The notes beneath the pieces were generated by a model, which saw nothing but the letters and a program-made list of their open reading frames with translations, did no database searches and was not told the origin of the DNA. Both the position numbers and the translations under genes were made by a program. Of a stretch of 64,000 nt of DNA, positions 53,930-63,818 are shown piece by piece. Source of the stretch: Dyadobacter tibetensis Y620-1 (lineage in GTDB: Bacteria; Bacteroidota; Bacteroidia; Cytophagales; Spirosomataceae); contig NZ_AZQN01000001.1 in the NCBI RefSeq assembly GCF_000566685.1, positions 558,001-622,000 of the forward strand, read 5' to 3'. Each line of letters starts with the position of its first letter. Positions within the stretch are counted from its first letter, which is position 1.

Positions 53930-56239
53930 ATGAAAAGGTTTCGTATTCCGCTAACCCTTGCCATTGCAGGCTCAACTTTATTCTATTGCACCAGCAATAA
54001 ACAAACTATTAACAAGCAGATTTCGACAGTAGATCAGAAGGAAGAAACAGTTGTCGATTTTTCGGAGTCCCCTTTTCTCACTCCCGAACAATCTATGAAG
54101 CGCTTGAAAATCGATAAAGATTTTGAAGTTAGATTGATCGCTGCCGAACCCTTGATTAGCACCCCCGTGGCTATGGTTTTTGACGATCAGGCCCGAATGT
54201 ATGTAGCTGAGATGACGGGTTATATGCCCGACAGCCTGGGAACTGGAGAGGAAATCCCGAATGGTAATATCGTCATTCTGGAGGATACCGATCAGAACGG
54301 GGTGTATGATAAACGCACTGTTCTAATCGACTCGCTAATTCTGCCCCGCGCCTTGTGTTTGATAGAGGATGGTATTCTGGTAGCGGAGCCTACCAACCTG
54401 TGGTTTTATAAATTGGATGGAGACCAGGTGGTTGGCCGTGAATTGGTAGATCCTCAATATACGGAAGGGGGAAATGTGGAACATCAGCCTAATGGTCTAT
54501 TAAGAGGAATGGACAACTGGATATATAATGCCAAGTCGGCCAAGCGTTACAGAAAACTTAAGGATAAATGGCTTATAGAAAGTACGCATTTTCGGGGGCA
54601 ATGGGGAATTACCCAGGATAACTACGGTCGTCTGTACTATAATAACAATTCACAGAATCTGTTGGGCGATTATTTTTCCCCAGGATTAGGGGCCTGGAAT
54701 CGTTATCAAAAACGCATGAAGGGTTTCAACGAAAAAGCAGTTGCTAATAACAAGGTATATCCTATACGCCCTACCCCTGGAGTGAATCGGGGATATATGA
54801 AGAATATACTCGATGATAGTCTTAGATTAAATGAATTTACGGCGGCATCGGGCCCTATGATTTACAGAGGCGATCTGTTTGGAGAAGCTTATGCCTTTAA
54901 CTCATTCGTTCCCGAACCATCCGCCAATCTGATCAAAAGGAATATTATGAACGAAGCAGGGTACCTTGTTTCGGGGGAACAGGCTTTTAACGATCATGAG
55001 TTTATTGCAAGTACCGACGAGCGATTCAGACCGGTGAATTTATATAACACCCCCGACGGGTCCATGATTATTTTGGATATGTACCGGGGAATCATACAGC
55101 ACAAGACCTACTTAACTCCTTATCTGAAAAATCAGATCGGCCTACGTAAGCTTACCCAACCCCTTTCGGCTGGAAGAATATACAAAGTAGTCCCTAAGAA
55201 TAAACAAGTAAAGCATGTAAGCTTGTCTTCGGAGCCACAACAGCTTATGGCGTACCTAGGACATGAGAACGGGTGGGTTCGCGACCGTGCTCAGCAAAAT
55301 ATAATAGATAGAAAACTAACCGGCCTGGTCCCACAACTGAAAATAGCCAGTCAGCAAACGCAGAATCCTCTATTAGCCATTCACTCCCTATGGACACTCG
55401 AAGGCCTCGGGCAACTGTCTGCCGATGAGACGATTCGACTGATAGAGTCGGGACCATGGAAGATTCAAATGCAGGCATTGGCAGCGGTACCTTCTCTAAT
55501 TAACGCAGGTAACCAAGCCAAATTCGTTTCTTCCTTCCGTGCTCTACTGGAAAAACCAGATACACTTTCCGCTCCTTACCTTGCATTTCTGGCTAAATAT
55601 GTGGCCGTTTACGATAAAAAAACGGCAGATGATCTATTGATTAAGTTGGCCAATAAATATGCAACTAACGTCTATGTTGCAGACGCTATTATCAGCAATC
55701 TTCAAGACAGAGAAGACCTATTCGACCAAAAGATATCCTCTCAGGTCGTTGAAAGCAGCTATTTACGTAAAGAATTAAAGAAAGTTAGTCTAGCCGCTCA
55801 GGATGCCAGAAAAAACAGAAATCCGGAGATCCTAAAGCAGCAATTCCCTAAGGGTGAGGCCCTATTCACCTCTATCTGCCAGACCTGTCATGGAATTGAT
55901 GGAAACGGAGTGGCATCTCTTGGCCCCCCACTCAATCAGTCTGAATGGGTAACAGGAGACAAAAATAGACTAATTTCTGTTGTCCTCTTCGGTCTTACTG
56001 GGCCAGTCACCGTGAACGGCCATGTCTACAAGACACCAGAAATCAGCGGAGATATGCCCGGTATAGGATACGATGATGCGATGGGAAATGAAGACATAGC
56101 ACAGCTCCTGTCTTTCATACGCAAGTCGTGGAGAAATAATGCAGATGTAGTCAGCACTGAAGAAGTTACAAAGGTCCGCACTGCCTTAGCGGGAAGACAG
56201 AACGCTTTTACTGAAAAGGAATTTCAAGCCGCCAAATAA
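53930..56239 (+). CDS. PVC-type propeller and cytochrome c lipoprotein
   Basis: A 769-aa protein with a lipoprotein leader ending in FYC (Cys20), a long beta-propeller region of the PVC/membrane-bound dehydrogenase type (FEVRLIAAEPLISTPVAMVF, MYVAEMTGYM, GNIVILEDTDQNGVYDK), a helical HEAT-like middle (about 430-630) and a C-terminal cytochrome c domain with the haem site CQTCH (Cys650, Cys653, His654) and a candidate axial Met709. It probably sits at the cell surface or periplasm and passes electrons from a dehydrogenase-like reaction. It follows the MFS transporter by 65 bp, so a shared role with sugar acids is possible. Confidence 0.85.
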   Translation: MKRFRIPLTLAIAGSTLFYCTSNKQTINKQISTVDQKEETVVDFSESPFLTPEQSMKRLKIDKDFEVRLIAAEPLISTPVAMVFDDQARMYVAEMTGYMPDSLGTGEEIPNGNIVILEDTDQNGVYDKRTVLIDSLILPRALCLIEDGILVAEPTNLWFYKLDGDQVVGRELVDPQYTEGGNVEHQPNGLLRGMDNWIYNAKSAKRYRKLKDKWLIESTHFRGQWGITQDNYGRLYYNNNSQNLLGDYFSPGLGAWNRYQKRMKGFNEKAVANNKVYPIRPTPGVNRGYMKNILDDSLRLNEFTAASGPMIYRGDLFGEAYAFNSFVPEPSANLIKRNIMNEAGYLVSGEQAFNDHEFIASTDERFRPVNLYNTPDGSMIILDMYRGIIQHKTYLTPYLKNQIGLRKLTQPLSAGRIYKVVPKNKQVKHVSLSSEPQQLMAYLGHENGWVRDRAQQNIIDRKLTGLVPQLKIASQQTQNPLLAIHSLWTLEGLGQLSADETIRLIESGPWKIQMQALAAVPSLINAGNQAKFVSSFRALLEKPDTLSAPYLAFLAKYVAVYDKKTADDLLIKLANKYATNVYVADAIISNLQDREDLFDQKISSQVVESSYLRKELKKVSLAAQDARKNRNPEILKQQFPKGEALFTSICQTCHGIDGNGVASLGPPLNQSEWVTGDKNRLISVVLFGLTGPVTVNGHVYKTPEISGDMPGIGYDDAMGNEDIAQLLSFIRKSWRNNADVVSTEEVTKVRTALAGRQNAFTEKEFQAAK

Positions 56240-56260
56240 CCTCTTCATACAAAATAGCAT

Positions 56261-56293
56261 TAGCCGATCTCTATCCGGGATCGGCTATTTTTT
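56261..56293 (+). terminator. Intrinsic terminator after the cytochrome lipoprotein gene
   Basis: The stem tagccgatc / gatcggcta (9 bp) with a loop of nine bases is followed by six T residues, 22 bp after the stop. Confidence 0.88.
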
Positions 56294-56406
56294 GGTCCTT
56301 ACTATCACATAATCCTTACTGCCGCCGCCTGGGTCCATCTAAACGAAGATAAGGTATTCCCAAAGAATGACTAACTTTGCCATCCAAATTAACTTGCTTT
56401 TACCCT

Positions 56407-57588
56407 ATGTCCATATTTTCTGAAACATCCAATATTACCATTACCTGCCATAAATGGCATGCTCCATATCTCCAGGAAGAAGTGCTGGCATTAGGGTATA
56501 CCATAGACCAAACTTTTGTTACGGGTGTAAAGTTGCAGGGAACGCTTCAGGATTGTATTAAACTAAATTTAAATTTGAATTGTGGCAGCCAGGTTCTTTT
56601 TAGTCTGGGAAGCTTCGAGGCCAATAATCCGGATGCTGTTTACCGTCACGTCCGGAATTTGAATTGGGAAAAATATATCGATAAGGCCGGATACTTCACC
56701 GTAACTAGCAATGTGAAGCATCCAAGTATCAAAAATAGTATGTTTGCCAATGTCAAGGTTAAAGATGCAATTGTAGATCGGTTTAAAGAACTATTTGATG
56801 AGCGTCCGTCATCTGGCTCTGAATTTCTGGGTGCAGTGGTGCATCTTTTCTGGAATGAATATGGATCGGAAATATTTCTGGACACCTCAGGAGAATCCCT
56901 TGCCCGCCATGGCTATCGCAAAATTCCTGGCCAGGCCCCAATGCTCGAGGCCTTGGCAACATGTACCATTATGGCCAGCAAATGGGATAAAAGGAGTCCC
57001 TTTATCAATCCTATGTGTGGTTCAGGAACCTTGGCAATCGAAGCCGCTCTGTTGGCTACCAATACCAAGCCAGGGATCCACCGCGACCACTTTGCCTTTA
57101 TGCATCTATTGGAATACGACGATACCGTTTATCAGTCAGAAATGAAAATGTTGGAGGAAGCAATTATTGAAGATCTTGATCTTACGATCATCGCCAGTGA
57201 TATTGATGAAAATGCCGTTCATAACGCACGTAAAAATGCCGTAGCAGCCGGCGTTTCAGAATACATTCAATTCGAGATTTGTGACTTCCGGGAGGCAACA
57301 ATTCCCGAAAACACGGGTGTTTTATTTATGAATCCAGAGTATGGTGAACGCCTGGGAGAAATGGAAGAACTGGAGGAAACCTATCGCGAAATTGGTAACT
57401 TTATGAAGCAAAAATGTAAGGGATATTTAGGATATATCTTTACAGGAAATTTAGACCTTGCTAAGAAAATAGGTCTAAAGGCTAAAAAACGTACGGAATT
57501 TTTTACTGGGAAAATTGATTGCCGACTATTGGAATATGAACTTTACCAAGGCAGTATGGTGAAACCAAAGACGCAACAAGTCGATTAA
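56407..57588 (+). CDS. THUMP-domain RNA methyltransferase (RlmL/COG0116-like)
   Basis: About 393 aa. The N-terminal part contains a THUMP-like region and the C-terminal half is a methyltransferase with the SAM site FINPMCGSGTLAIEAALLA. The catalytic motif that normally reads NPPY is NPEY here (LFMNPEYGERLGE). COG0116 members methylate G2445 of 23S rRNA (RlmL) or similar sites. The frame begins at 56377, but the ATG at 56407 (MSIFSETSNITI) is the natural start. It stands alone, and an inverted repeat follows it. Confidence 0.87.
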   Translation: MSIFSETSNITITCHKWHAPYLQEEVLALGYTIDQTFVTGVKLQGTLQDCIKLNLNLNCGSQVLFSLGSFEANNPDAVYRHVRNLNWEKYIDKAGYFTVTSNVKHPSIKNSMFANVKVKDAIVDRFKELFDERPSSGSEFLGAVVHLFWNEYGSEIFLDTSGESLARHGYRKIPGQAPMLEALATCTIMASKWDKRSPFINPMCGSGTLAIEAALLATNTKPGIHRDHFAFMHLLEYDDTVYQSEMKMLEEAIIEDLDLTIIASDIDENAVHNARKNAVAAGVSEYIQFEICDFREATIPENTGVLFMNPEYGERLGEMEELEETYREIGNFMKQKCKGYLGYIFTGNLDLAKKIGLKAKKRTEFFTGKIDCRLLEYELYQGSMVKPKTQQVD

Positions 57589-57600
57589 TATTAAAAATTT

Positions 57601-57633
57601 AATGAACGAATATTATTTAGCTATTCGTTCATT
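57601..57633. repeat. Perfect 12-bp inverted repeat downstream of the RNA methyltransferase
   Basis: The arms aatgaacgaata and tattcgttcatt are perfectly complementary with a nine-base loop. No T-tract follows on either side, so a terminator is unlikely; an operator or RNA hairpin is possible. Confidence 0.7.
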
Positions 57634-57697
57634 AAACAAGTACAGGTATATGTCTTTCCGGCCTCAGTGCTTTTACATTACAACAGAAAAAAAATAA

Positions 57698-58312
57698 ATG
57701 TCCATGCCCAACCCGCACGCTAATTCAAACCTTTTTATAACAAAGGCATTTTTCTGGTGTCTCCTGATCGTGAGTACCTGGGCTTGTAGCTGGGTGGGCC
57801 CTAAACCTAGTTTTGAGGATGACTTTATTACATATAAAATATCCAAAGACAAGCATGAAATAGATGGCGATAATATCACCCTGTTTAAGGCAGATCGGTT
57901 AAAGTTCCAGGCGGTTTTTGATAGCAGTGCCATTTACAAGAGCTTCATTCCAGAAAATCAGTATGATATCAATAAACTCATGGGATTTTCAGATTGTAAC
58001 AGTCCACATCATGGAAACAGCGCACGTTTTGGATGGAATTGGATGGATAATGCTTTGCATATACATGCCTATACCTATGTCGATGGTCAAAGAGTAGTCA
58101 AATCCCTAGGAACGGTAACTTTAAATGAAACCAACACTTACGAGATTCAAATTCAGGGAAATGAATATGTTTTTTTACTAAACGGAGCAGAAACTCGAAT
58201 GCAGCGCTTTTGCTCCGGAAGTGTGGGATTAGCATACAATCTTTTACCTTATTTTGGCGGTGATGAGACAGCCCCCCATGATATCAAGATTAAGATAAGA
58301 CTATTAGAATAG
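57698..58312 (+). CDS. Putative lipoprotein, function unknown
   Basis: A 204-aa protein with an N-terminal hydrophobic segment ending at Cys30 (IVSTWAC), which suggests a lipoprotein, although Trp at -2 is not typical of a lipobox. The mature region is rich in beta strands and shows SDCNSPHHGNSARFGWNW and LLPYFGGDETAPHDIKIKI. No family is recognised with certainty. It may be exported to the outer membrane or periplasm. Start could be Met1 or Met3. Confidence 0.7.
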   Translation: MSMPNPHANSNLFITKAFFWCLLIVSTWACSWVGPKPSFEDDFITYKISKDKHEIDGDNITLFKADRLKFQAVFDSSAIYKSFIPENQYDINKLMGFSDCNSPHHGNSARFGWNWMDNALHIHAYTYVDGQRVVKSLGTVTLNETNTYEIQIQGNEYVFLLNGAETRMQRFCSGSVGLAYNLLPYFGGDETAPHDIKIKIRLLE

Positions 58313-58582
58313 TTCCTTCATCCGCCCATCCTAACTATCGGCAATAATACTGACCAAGACAGCAGTCCCTTTCCATATCACTGGCCTTCAGGCATATACG
58401 TCTATCTTCACAAGTAACCAAAAATAAATTTCTTTGCCTAATAGCTCTGAAGGCTGTTTAGGTACGATTTTTTAGGTAAATTTTAGCTAACTCAACTTAC
58501 TGCTTCTGACGATTTTCATCCATACTCGGATCAACCCGATTGGAGAATTTCCCAGTAGGCCTATTTGAAGAACTAAATTTTT

Positions 58583-60163
58583 ATGATCCTAATTGTCGAT
58601 GATAGGCCGGAGAATATTCTACCTATTAAAAAAATCTTAGAAAATCATCATTATCAGACAGATTCGGCACTTTCTGGTGAGGAGGCTTTGAAGAAGATCT
58701 TGCAGAACAGTTATTCTGTCATAATCATGGACGTGCAAATGCCCGGCATGGATGGTTTTGAAGTGGCGGAATCACTTTCCGGTTTTAGCAAAGCAAGGGA
58801 TATTCCCATAATTTTCTTATCAGCGGTTAATACAGAGAAGAAATTCGTCATTCAAGGTTATGATTCCGGAGGCATCGACTATCTGACCAAACCCGTTGAT
58901 ATTGATATTTTATTGTTGAAGGTTCGCACCTTCAAAAGGTTATTTGAGCAAAATCGTGCGCTAAGGGAAATACAGGGCAAGCTGGAGAATGAAATCGAAG
59001 TGAGGAAGAATGCCGAAAACGAGTTGCAGCTACGAATGCAACAACTCCATCTTGTCTTGGAGTCGCTGCCTCAGTTAGCGTTTACCATTAATAGTGCGGG
59101 AGAAATTGATTATACAAACCGCCATTGGTTACAATATGCAAAAGACCGAAACAGTTTTCCAGAAACACATCCAGACGACTCGAATTGTGAGTTGTGGAAG
59201 CAACATTATAAAGACGGCAAAGAATTTCAGGGCGAGGTAAGGCTGCTTGACCAGGAAACTAAGAACTATCGATATTTTCTTTTAAAAATTCTTCCCATAT
59301 CTCAGCAAAATGAAGTCAGACGTTGGGTGGGCACCTTTACAGATATTAACAGGCAGAAGTTGACCCATGAAATTTTAGAACGCCAGGTTACCAAACGTAC
59401 AGAGGAGTTGGTCACTAAAAATAAGGAACTGGAATCTACCAATCATGAACTTCAGCAATTTGCATGGGTAGTATCTCATGATTTAAAAGAACCCTTACGC
59501 AAGATTCAGACCTTTAACAATCTCATTAAAGATCGATACCTGGCTGGGAACCAGGAAGCTACGACCTACCTGGATCGTTCCATAGGAGCCTCTGCTCGTA
59601 TGTCGCTTCTGATTAGTGACTTACTAGACTATTCCCGTTTGTCGGTGGCCGCACATTTTATGCCCACGAACCTGAATAATATGCTGCATGAGCTAATACA
59701 GGATTATGAGGAGATTATCGAAGCCAAGCAGGCAAAGGTGTCTATAGATCCTATTCCAGAGGTAGAGACTATTCCTAGTCAAATCAGGCAAGTATTTCAA
59801 AATCTAATCAGTAACGCTCTTAAATTTTCCAGACCCGGAGTAGCTCCGCAGATAAGTATTTCTGCTGCAAGAATCTCTGAGAAAAATGCTGAGGCCCCTG
59901 CGGATGAACATGGCCCCTATTGTCGGATTACAATCTCAGATAATGGCATCGGCTTTAACGAAAAATTCTTGGATCGCATCTTTATTATATTTCAAAGACT
60001 CAATAATATCACCGATTATGAAGGAACTGGAATCGGTTTGGCCATCGCAAAAAAAATTATCGATAAGCATGATGGTATTATCACAGCTCAAAGTCAGGAA
60101 AATGTAGGCACTAGTTTTATAATTATCCTACCCATTCAGCACCAACCTCACTCAATCTTATAG
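58583..60163 (+). CDS. Hybrid response regulator/histidine kinase (REC-PAS-HisKA)
   Basis: A 526-aa cytoplasmic protein. An N-terminal receiver domain (ILIVDDRPEN, phospho-acceptor Asp50 in VIIMDVQMPG, Lys in DYLTKPVD) is followed by a coiled helix, a PAS domain (about 150-260), a second coiled segment, a HisKA domain with His299 in FAWVVSHDLKEPLRK and an HATPase (NLISNALKFS, GTGIGLAIAKKI). It has no membrane segment. It is coupled by a 3-bp gap to the large membrane hybrid kinase that follows. Confidence 0.9.
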   Translation: MILIVDDRPENILPIKKILENHHYQTDSALSGEEALKKILQNSYSVIIMDVQMPGMDGFEVAESLSGFSKARDIPIIFLSAVNTEKKFVIQGYDSGGIDYLTKPVDIDILLLKVRTFKRLFEQNRALREIQGKLENEIEVRKNAENELQLRMQQLHLVLESLPQLAFTINSAGEIDYTNRHWLQYAKDRNSFPETHPDDSNCELWKQHYKDGKEFQGEVRLLDQETKNYRYFLLKILPISQQNEVRRWVGTFTDINRQKLTHEILERQVTKRTEELVTKNKELESTNHELQQFAWVVSHDLKEPLRKIQTFNNLIKDRYLAGNQEATTYLDRSIGASARMSLLISDLLDYSRLSVAAHFMPTNLNNMLHELIQDYEEIIEAKQAKVSIDPIPEVETIPSQIRQVFQNLISNALKFSRPGVAPQISISAARISEKNAEAPADEHGPYCRITISDNGIGFNEKFLDRIFIIFQRLNNITDYEGTGIGLAIAKKIIDKHDGIITAQSQENVGTSFIIILPIQHQPHSIL

Positions 60164-60166
60164 CAT

Positions 60167-63100
60167 ATGCCCCAGACTACTGTATCGAGCAATTCGAACA
60201 AGGACATTATCCCCCAGCTCAAGATCGTATTCACACTATCGATTGGGCTGTTGCTGGCGAGTTTAATAGCCTCCTTTTATAGCACCAAACAACTGATCAA
60301 AAATTCTGAACTCGTTAGCCATAATCAGGAAGTCCTATTGACCGCAGAATCGATCATTTCATTTCTTAAAGATGCGGAAACCGGGCAGCGAGGCTATTTA
60401 TTAACTACGGACGAATCATTCCTACAGCCCTACGAAGGGAGCTATAGCAAGGTAAGTGCAGCTTATATTCGGTTAAATGAATTAACCGGAGCCAGCCCTG
60501 TTCAACAAAAAACGCTCATGGGATTGAAGGAGCGTTATGAAGCCCGTTTTGCTCAAATGGAGCGGGTGATCAACCTGGTTAAGAATAATAATCTATCTCA
60601 GGCCAGCCGGGAGGACCTTCACAGAGAAATGCTTCTGGGTAAGAAGATTATGGATGACATTCGGGTCATTGTTCAAACTGTGGTTCAGGAGGAAAATCGT
60701 CAGCTTACTGCCAGCGAGCAGGACCAGAAAATGTTCATACAATTCACCCCTTATTTTCTGGTACTGGCAGCTCTAATTTCAATCCTAATCACCGTAATGG
60801 CATTTTTACGAATCCAAAGCGACATCAGAAACCGTATAAAAAAGGAACAGGAATCGGAGGAAGTATATCGAAAGACGAGGTTACGAATCTCAAATCTTGA
60901 AAAAATAACCAGGCAGATCAAAGCAGGGGATTATTCGGTGCGCAGTAAAGAAGACATCGATGATGAACTGGGTAGGATTTCTACTGCCCTTAATGATATG
61001 ACCACTTCCCTGCAAACGACGTTCAATGATTTGAAGAACAGGACATGGCTACAGGAAGGCGCCATAAAACTGGGAGATGCTATGCGTGGAGAACGTATCC
61101 TGTCCCAGCTTTCGGAAAAATTGCTTCAAGCATTAGTCAAGCATGTAGACGCTCAGGTGGGTGCTATGTATGTGCGTGAATATGATGTTCAATTTCAGCT
61201 TTATGCCCATTATGGTGGACGTGAAATATCTCCTACCCTTTCTGAACAGGATGGTATCGCCGGACAAGCCATTCGATCGGGGAAGATAATGATTCTGGAA
61301 AAGGTACCTTCTGAGCATTTCCAGATTCATACGGCTCTGGGCACTTCTAATCCGACTGCCATAATTCTGATCCCATTACAGTATGGAGGGGAAACCATTG
61401 CGGTAATAGAATTGGCCTGCCTTCATGAACCTGATTCTATTAAAAAGGAATTTTTGGAACGTAATCAGGATGTTCTAGCCATCGGAGTTAATTCTGCATT
61501 GGATTATTTAAAATTGCAGAATTTCCTTGAAGAAACTCAGGCACAATCTGAAGAACTTCAAGCCCAGCATCAGGAGCTTGAAAATCTTAACGCGGAACTG
61601 GAAGCGCAGTCTCAGAAACTTCAGGCTTCGGAAGAAGAATTAAGAGTTCAACAGGAAGAGCTTCAGCAAACCAATGAAGAACTTGAAGAACGAAGTAATC
61701 TATTGGAAGAGCGCAACCAGGAGATACTTAAAAAGGCCCAGGAACTCGAGCTATCTACCCGATATAAATCAGAATTTCTGGCCAATATGTCGCATGAGCT
61801 GAGAACCCCCCTCAATTCCATATTATTATTGAGCCGACTGTTGAGAGATAATGACACTCGAAACCTATCAGCCGACCAGGTAGAGTATGCATCGGTTATC
61901 AATGCCTCTGGCAATGGACTATTGGCATTGATAGATGAAATTCTGGATCTCTCCAAAATTGAAGCCGGTAAAATGGAATTAGATTTCCGGGAGACAGACC
62001 TGAATAGTTTAGCAAGGGAATGGACGGCACTATTTCTACCCCTGGCCAAAGAAAAAGATATTGAATTCAGGGTAGATGTAGATCAATCTGTTCAACCAAT
62101 CATTGAGACGGATCGAATGAGATTGGATCAGATAATAAAAAACTTGGTATCCAATGCGGTCAAGTTTACAAAAGTGGGTTCCGTAATATTAAAGATAACT
62201 AATTCAGAAACCGCAGGTCTCCTCCAATTTATTGTAGAAGACACAGGTATAGGAATCCCCCCGGAAAAGCAGACCATGATCTTTGAGGCCTTTCAACAGG
62301 CTGATGGCTCCACCAAAAGAAAATACGGGGGAACAGGTCTTGGTCTATCCATTAGTAAGGAACTTATCAGGCTTCTTAACGGAGAATTGAAGGTGGAAAG
62401 CGAAGTAAATAAGGGTAGTAAATTTACCCTGACATTGCCAGTAAAAGAGTTGGAAACTCCTAAGCAAGCCTTACTGCTCGACGCGCCCAAGGCGGAGCCC
62501 TTGTCCCCGCCTGCCAACCAGTTTCTAAGCACTGTTATTCCGGAAGCAATTCCCGACGATAGATCTCAGGTAAAACTCGGTGACCGGGTTATATTGATTA
62601 TCGAAGATGATATACACTTCGCTAAGGCCTTATTGGACTATACTCGTAGCAAAGGCTATAAAGGAGTGGTGGCTGTCAGAGGCGACGAAGGCCTACAACT
62701 GGCCAACACCTTTATGCCCTTGGGAATCATACTGGACTTACAGCTTCCAATTATATCAGGTTGGGAAATAATGGATCAGCTAAAGAAAAATGTATTGACC
62801 CGACATATACCCATTCATATTATGTCATCACATAGGATGAAAAATGAAAGTCTGATGAAAGGGGCCATCGATTTTATAGATAAGCCCAGGGCATTAGATC
62901 ATATGAAGGAAGTTTTTGAGAAAATCGAATACGTAATCAGTAAAAAAGCTAAAAAAGTTCTGATAGTCGAAGATAATCCAAAGCATGCAAAAGCACTTGC
63001 CTATTATCTGGGAACTTTTGATATCAATTCCGAATTGAAACAAAATATTGATGACGGAATGACGGCCCTACAATCTAAGGAAGTGGATTGCGTAATTTTA

Positions 63101-63763
63101 GACATGGGCATTCCTGACCAAAAAGCCTATGAAACCCTGGAAGCCTTAAAAAAGCAATATGAACACGAACATATACCCATAATTATTTTTACGGGCAAAA
63201 GTCTTTCTATAAATGAAGAATATAGGATCAAACAATATGCCGACTCTATCATTGTAAAAACTGCTCATTCTTACCAACGAATGTTAGATGAAGTTTCCCT
63301 GTTTCTTCATATTATGGAGGAGAACAAAACCGAACCGAAACCAAAGGTTTTCGGCAGAAATTTAAGAGGAATGGCCGAGGTGCTGGAAGGCAAAACAGTA
63401 CTAATAGCCGACGACGATGTACGAAATATTTTTTCTCTGTCAAAGTCGATGGAAACGTACAAAATGAATGTAATAACCGCTCTGGATGGTAAAGAGGCTA
63501 TGAAAAAGCTTGAGCAACACCCGGAAATCAATGTAGTGCTTCTGGACATGATGATGCCGAATATGGACGGTTATGAAACCGCTCGAAGAATTCGCAGTGA
63601 GTCCAAGTGGAGAACGCTTCCTATCATTGCAGTCACGGCAAAAGCCATGATGGGCGATCGTGAAAAATGTATCAACGCCGGGGCATCAGACTATATTACC
63701 AAACCTGTGGATGTGGATCAGCTCATCTCCTTGTTGCGGGTATGGCTTTTTGAATCCTTCTGA
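60167..63763 (+). CDS. CHASE3-HAMP-GAF hybrid histidine kinase with three receiver domains
   Basis: A 1198-aa sensor. Two transmembrane helices (about 19-37 and 195-214) bracket a periplasmic CHASE3 domain with KDAETGQRGYLLTTDESFL. Then come a HAMP linker (about 215-290), a GAF domain (about 305-445), a long coiled coil rich in Gln and Glu (450-535), a HisKA with His543 in FLANMSHELRTPLNS, an HATPase, and three receivers (starting about 820, 950 and 1077). The third receiver has the full LLDMMMPN site at Asp1127; the second has DMGIPDQ, so its Asp lies in a slightly unusual context. It forms one phosphorelay with the neighbouring genes. Confidence 0.9.
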   Translation: MPQTTVSSNSNKDIIPQLKIVFTLSIGLLLASLIASFYSTKQLIKNSELVSHNQEVLLTAESIISFLKDAETGQRGYLLTTDESFLQPYEGSYSKVSAAYIRLNELTGASPVQQKTLMGLKERYEARFAQMERVINLVKNNNLSQASREDLHREMLLGKKIMDDIRVIVQTVVQEENRQLTASEQDQKMFIQFTPYFLVLAALISILITVMAFLRIQSDIRNRIKKEQESEEVYRKTRLRISNLEKITRQIKAGDYSVRSKEDIDDELGRISTALNDMTTSLQTTFNDLKNRTWLQEGAIKLGDAMRGERILSQLSEKLLQALVKHVDAQVGAMYVREYDVQFQLYAHYGGREISPTLSEQDGIAGQAIRSGKIMILEKVPSEHFQIHTALGTSNPTAIILIPLQYGGETIAVIELACLHEPDSIKKEFLERNQDVLAIGVNSALDYLKLQNFLEETQAQSEELQAQHQELENLNAELEAQSQKLQASEEELRVQQEELQQTNEELEERSNLLEERNQEILKKAQELELSTRYKSEFLANMSHELRTPLNSILLLSRLLRDNDTRNLSADQVEYASVINASGNGLLALIDEILDLSKIEAGKMELDFRETDLNSLAREWTALFLPLAKEKDIEFRVDVDQSVQPIIETDRMRLDQIIKNLVSNAVKFTKVGSVILKITNSETAGLLQFIVEDTGIGIPPEKQTMIFEAFQQADGSTKRKYGGTGLGLSISKELIRLLNGELKVESEVNKGSKFTLTLPVKELETPKQALLLDAPKAEPLSPPANQFLSTVIPEAIPDDRSQVKLGDRVILIIEDDIHFAKALLDYTRSKGYKGVVAVRGDEGLQLANTFMPLGIILDLQLPIISGWEIMDQLKKNVLTRHIPIHIMSSHRMKNESLMKGAIDFIDKPRALDHMKEVFEKIEYVISKKAKKVLIVEDNPKHAKALAYYLGTFDINSELKQNIDDGMTALQSKEVDCVILDMGIPDQKAYETLEALKKQYEHEHIPIIIFTGKSLSINEEYRIKQYADSIIVKTAHSYQRMLDEVSLFLHIMEENKTEPKPKVFGRNLRGMAEVLEGKTVLIADDDVRNIFSLSKSMETYKMNVITALDGKEAMKKLEQHPEINVVLLDMMMPNMDGYETARRIRSESKWRTLPIIAVTAKAMMGDREKCINAGASDYITKPVDVDQLISLLRVWLFESF

Positions 63764-63818
63764 TTTTGAATATTTCATCTCCTAAATAATAATGTAAAAA
63801 AGCGTTTTGTATTTAATT

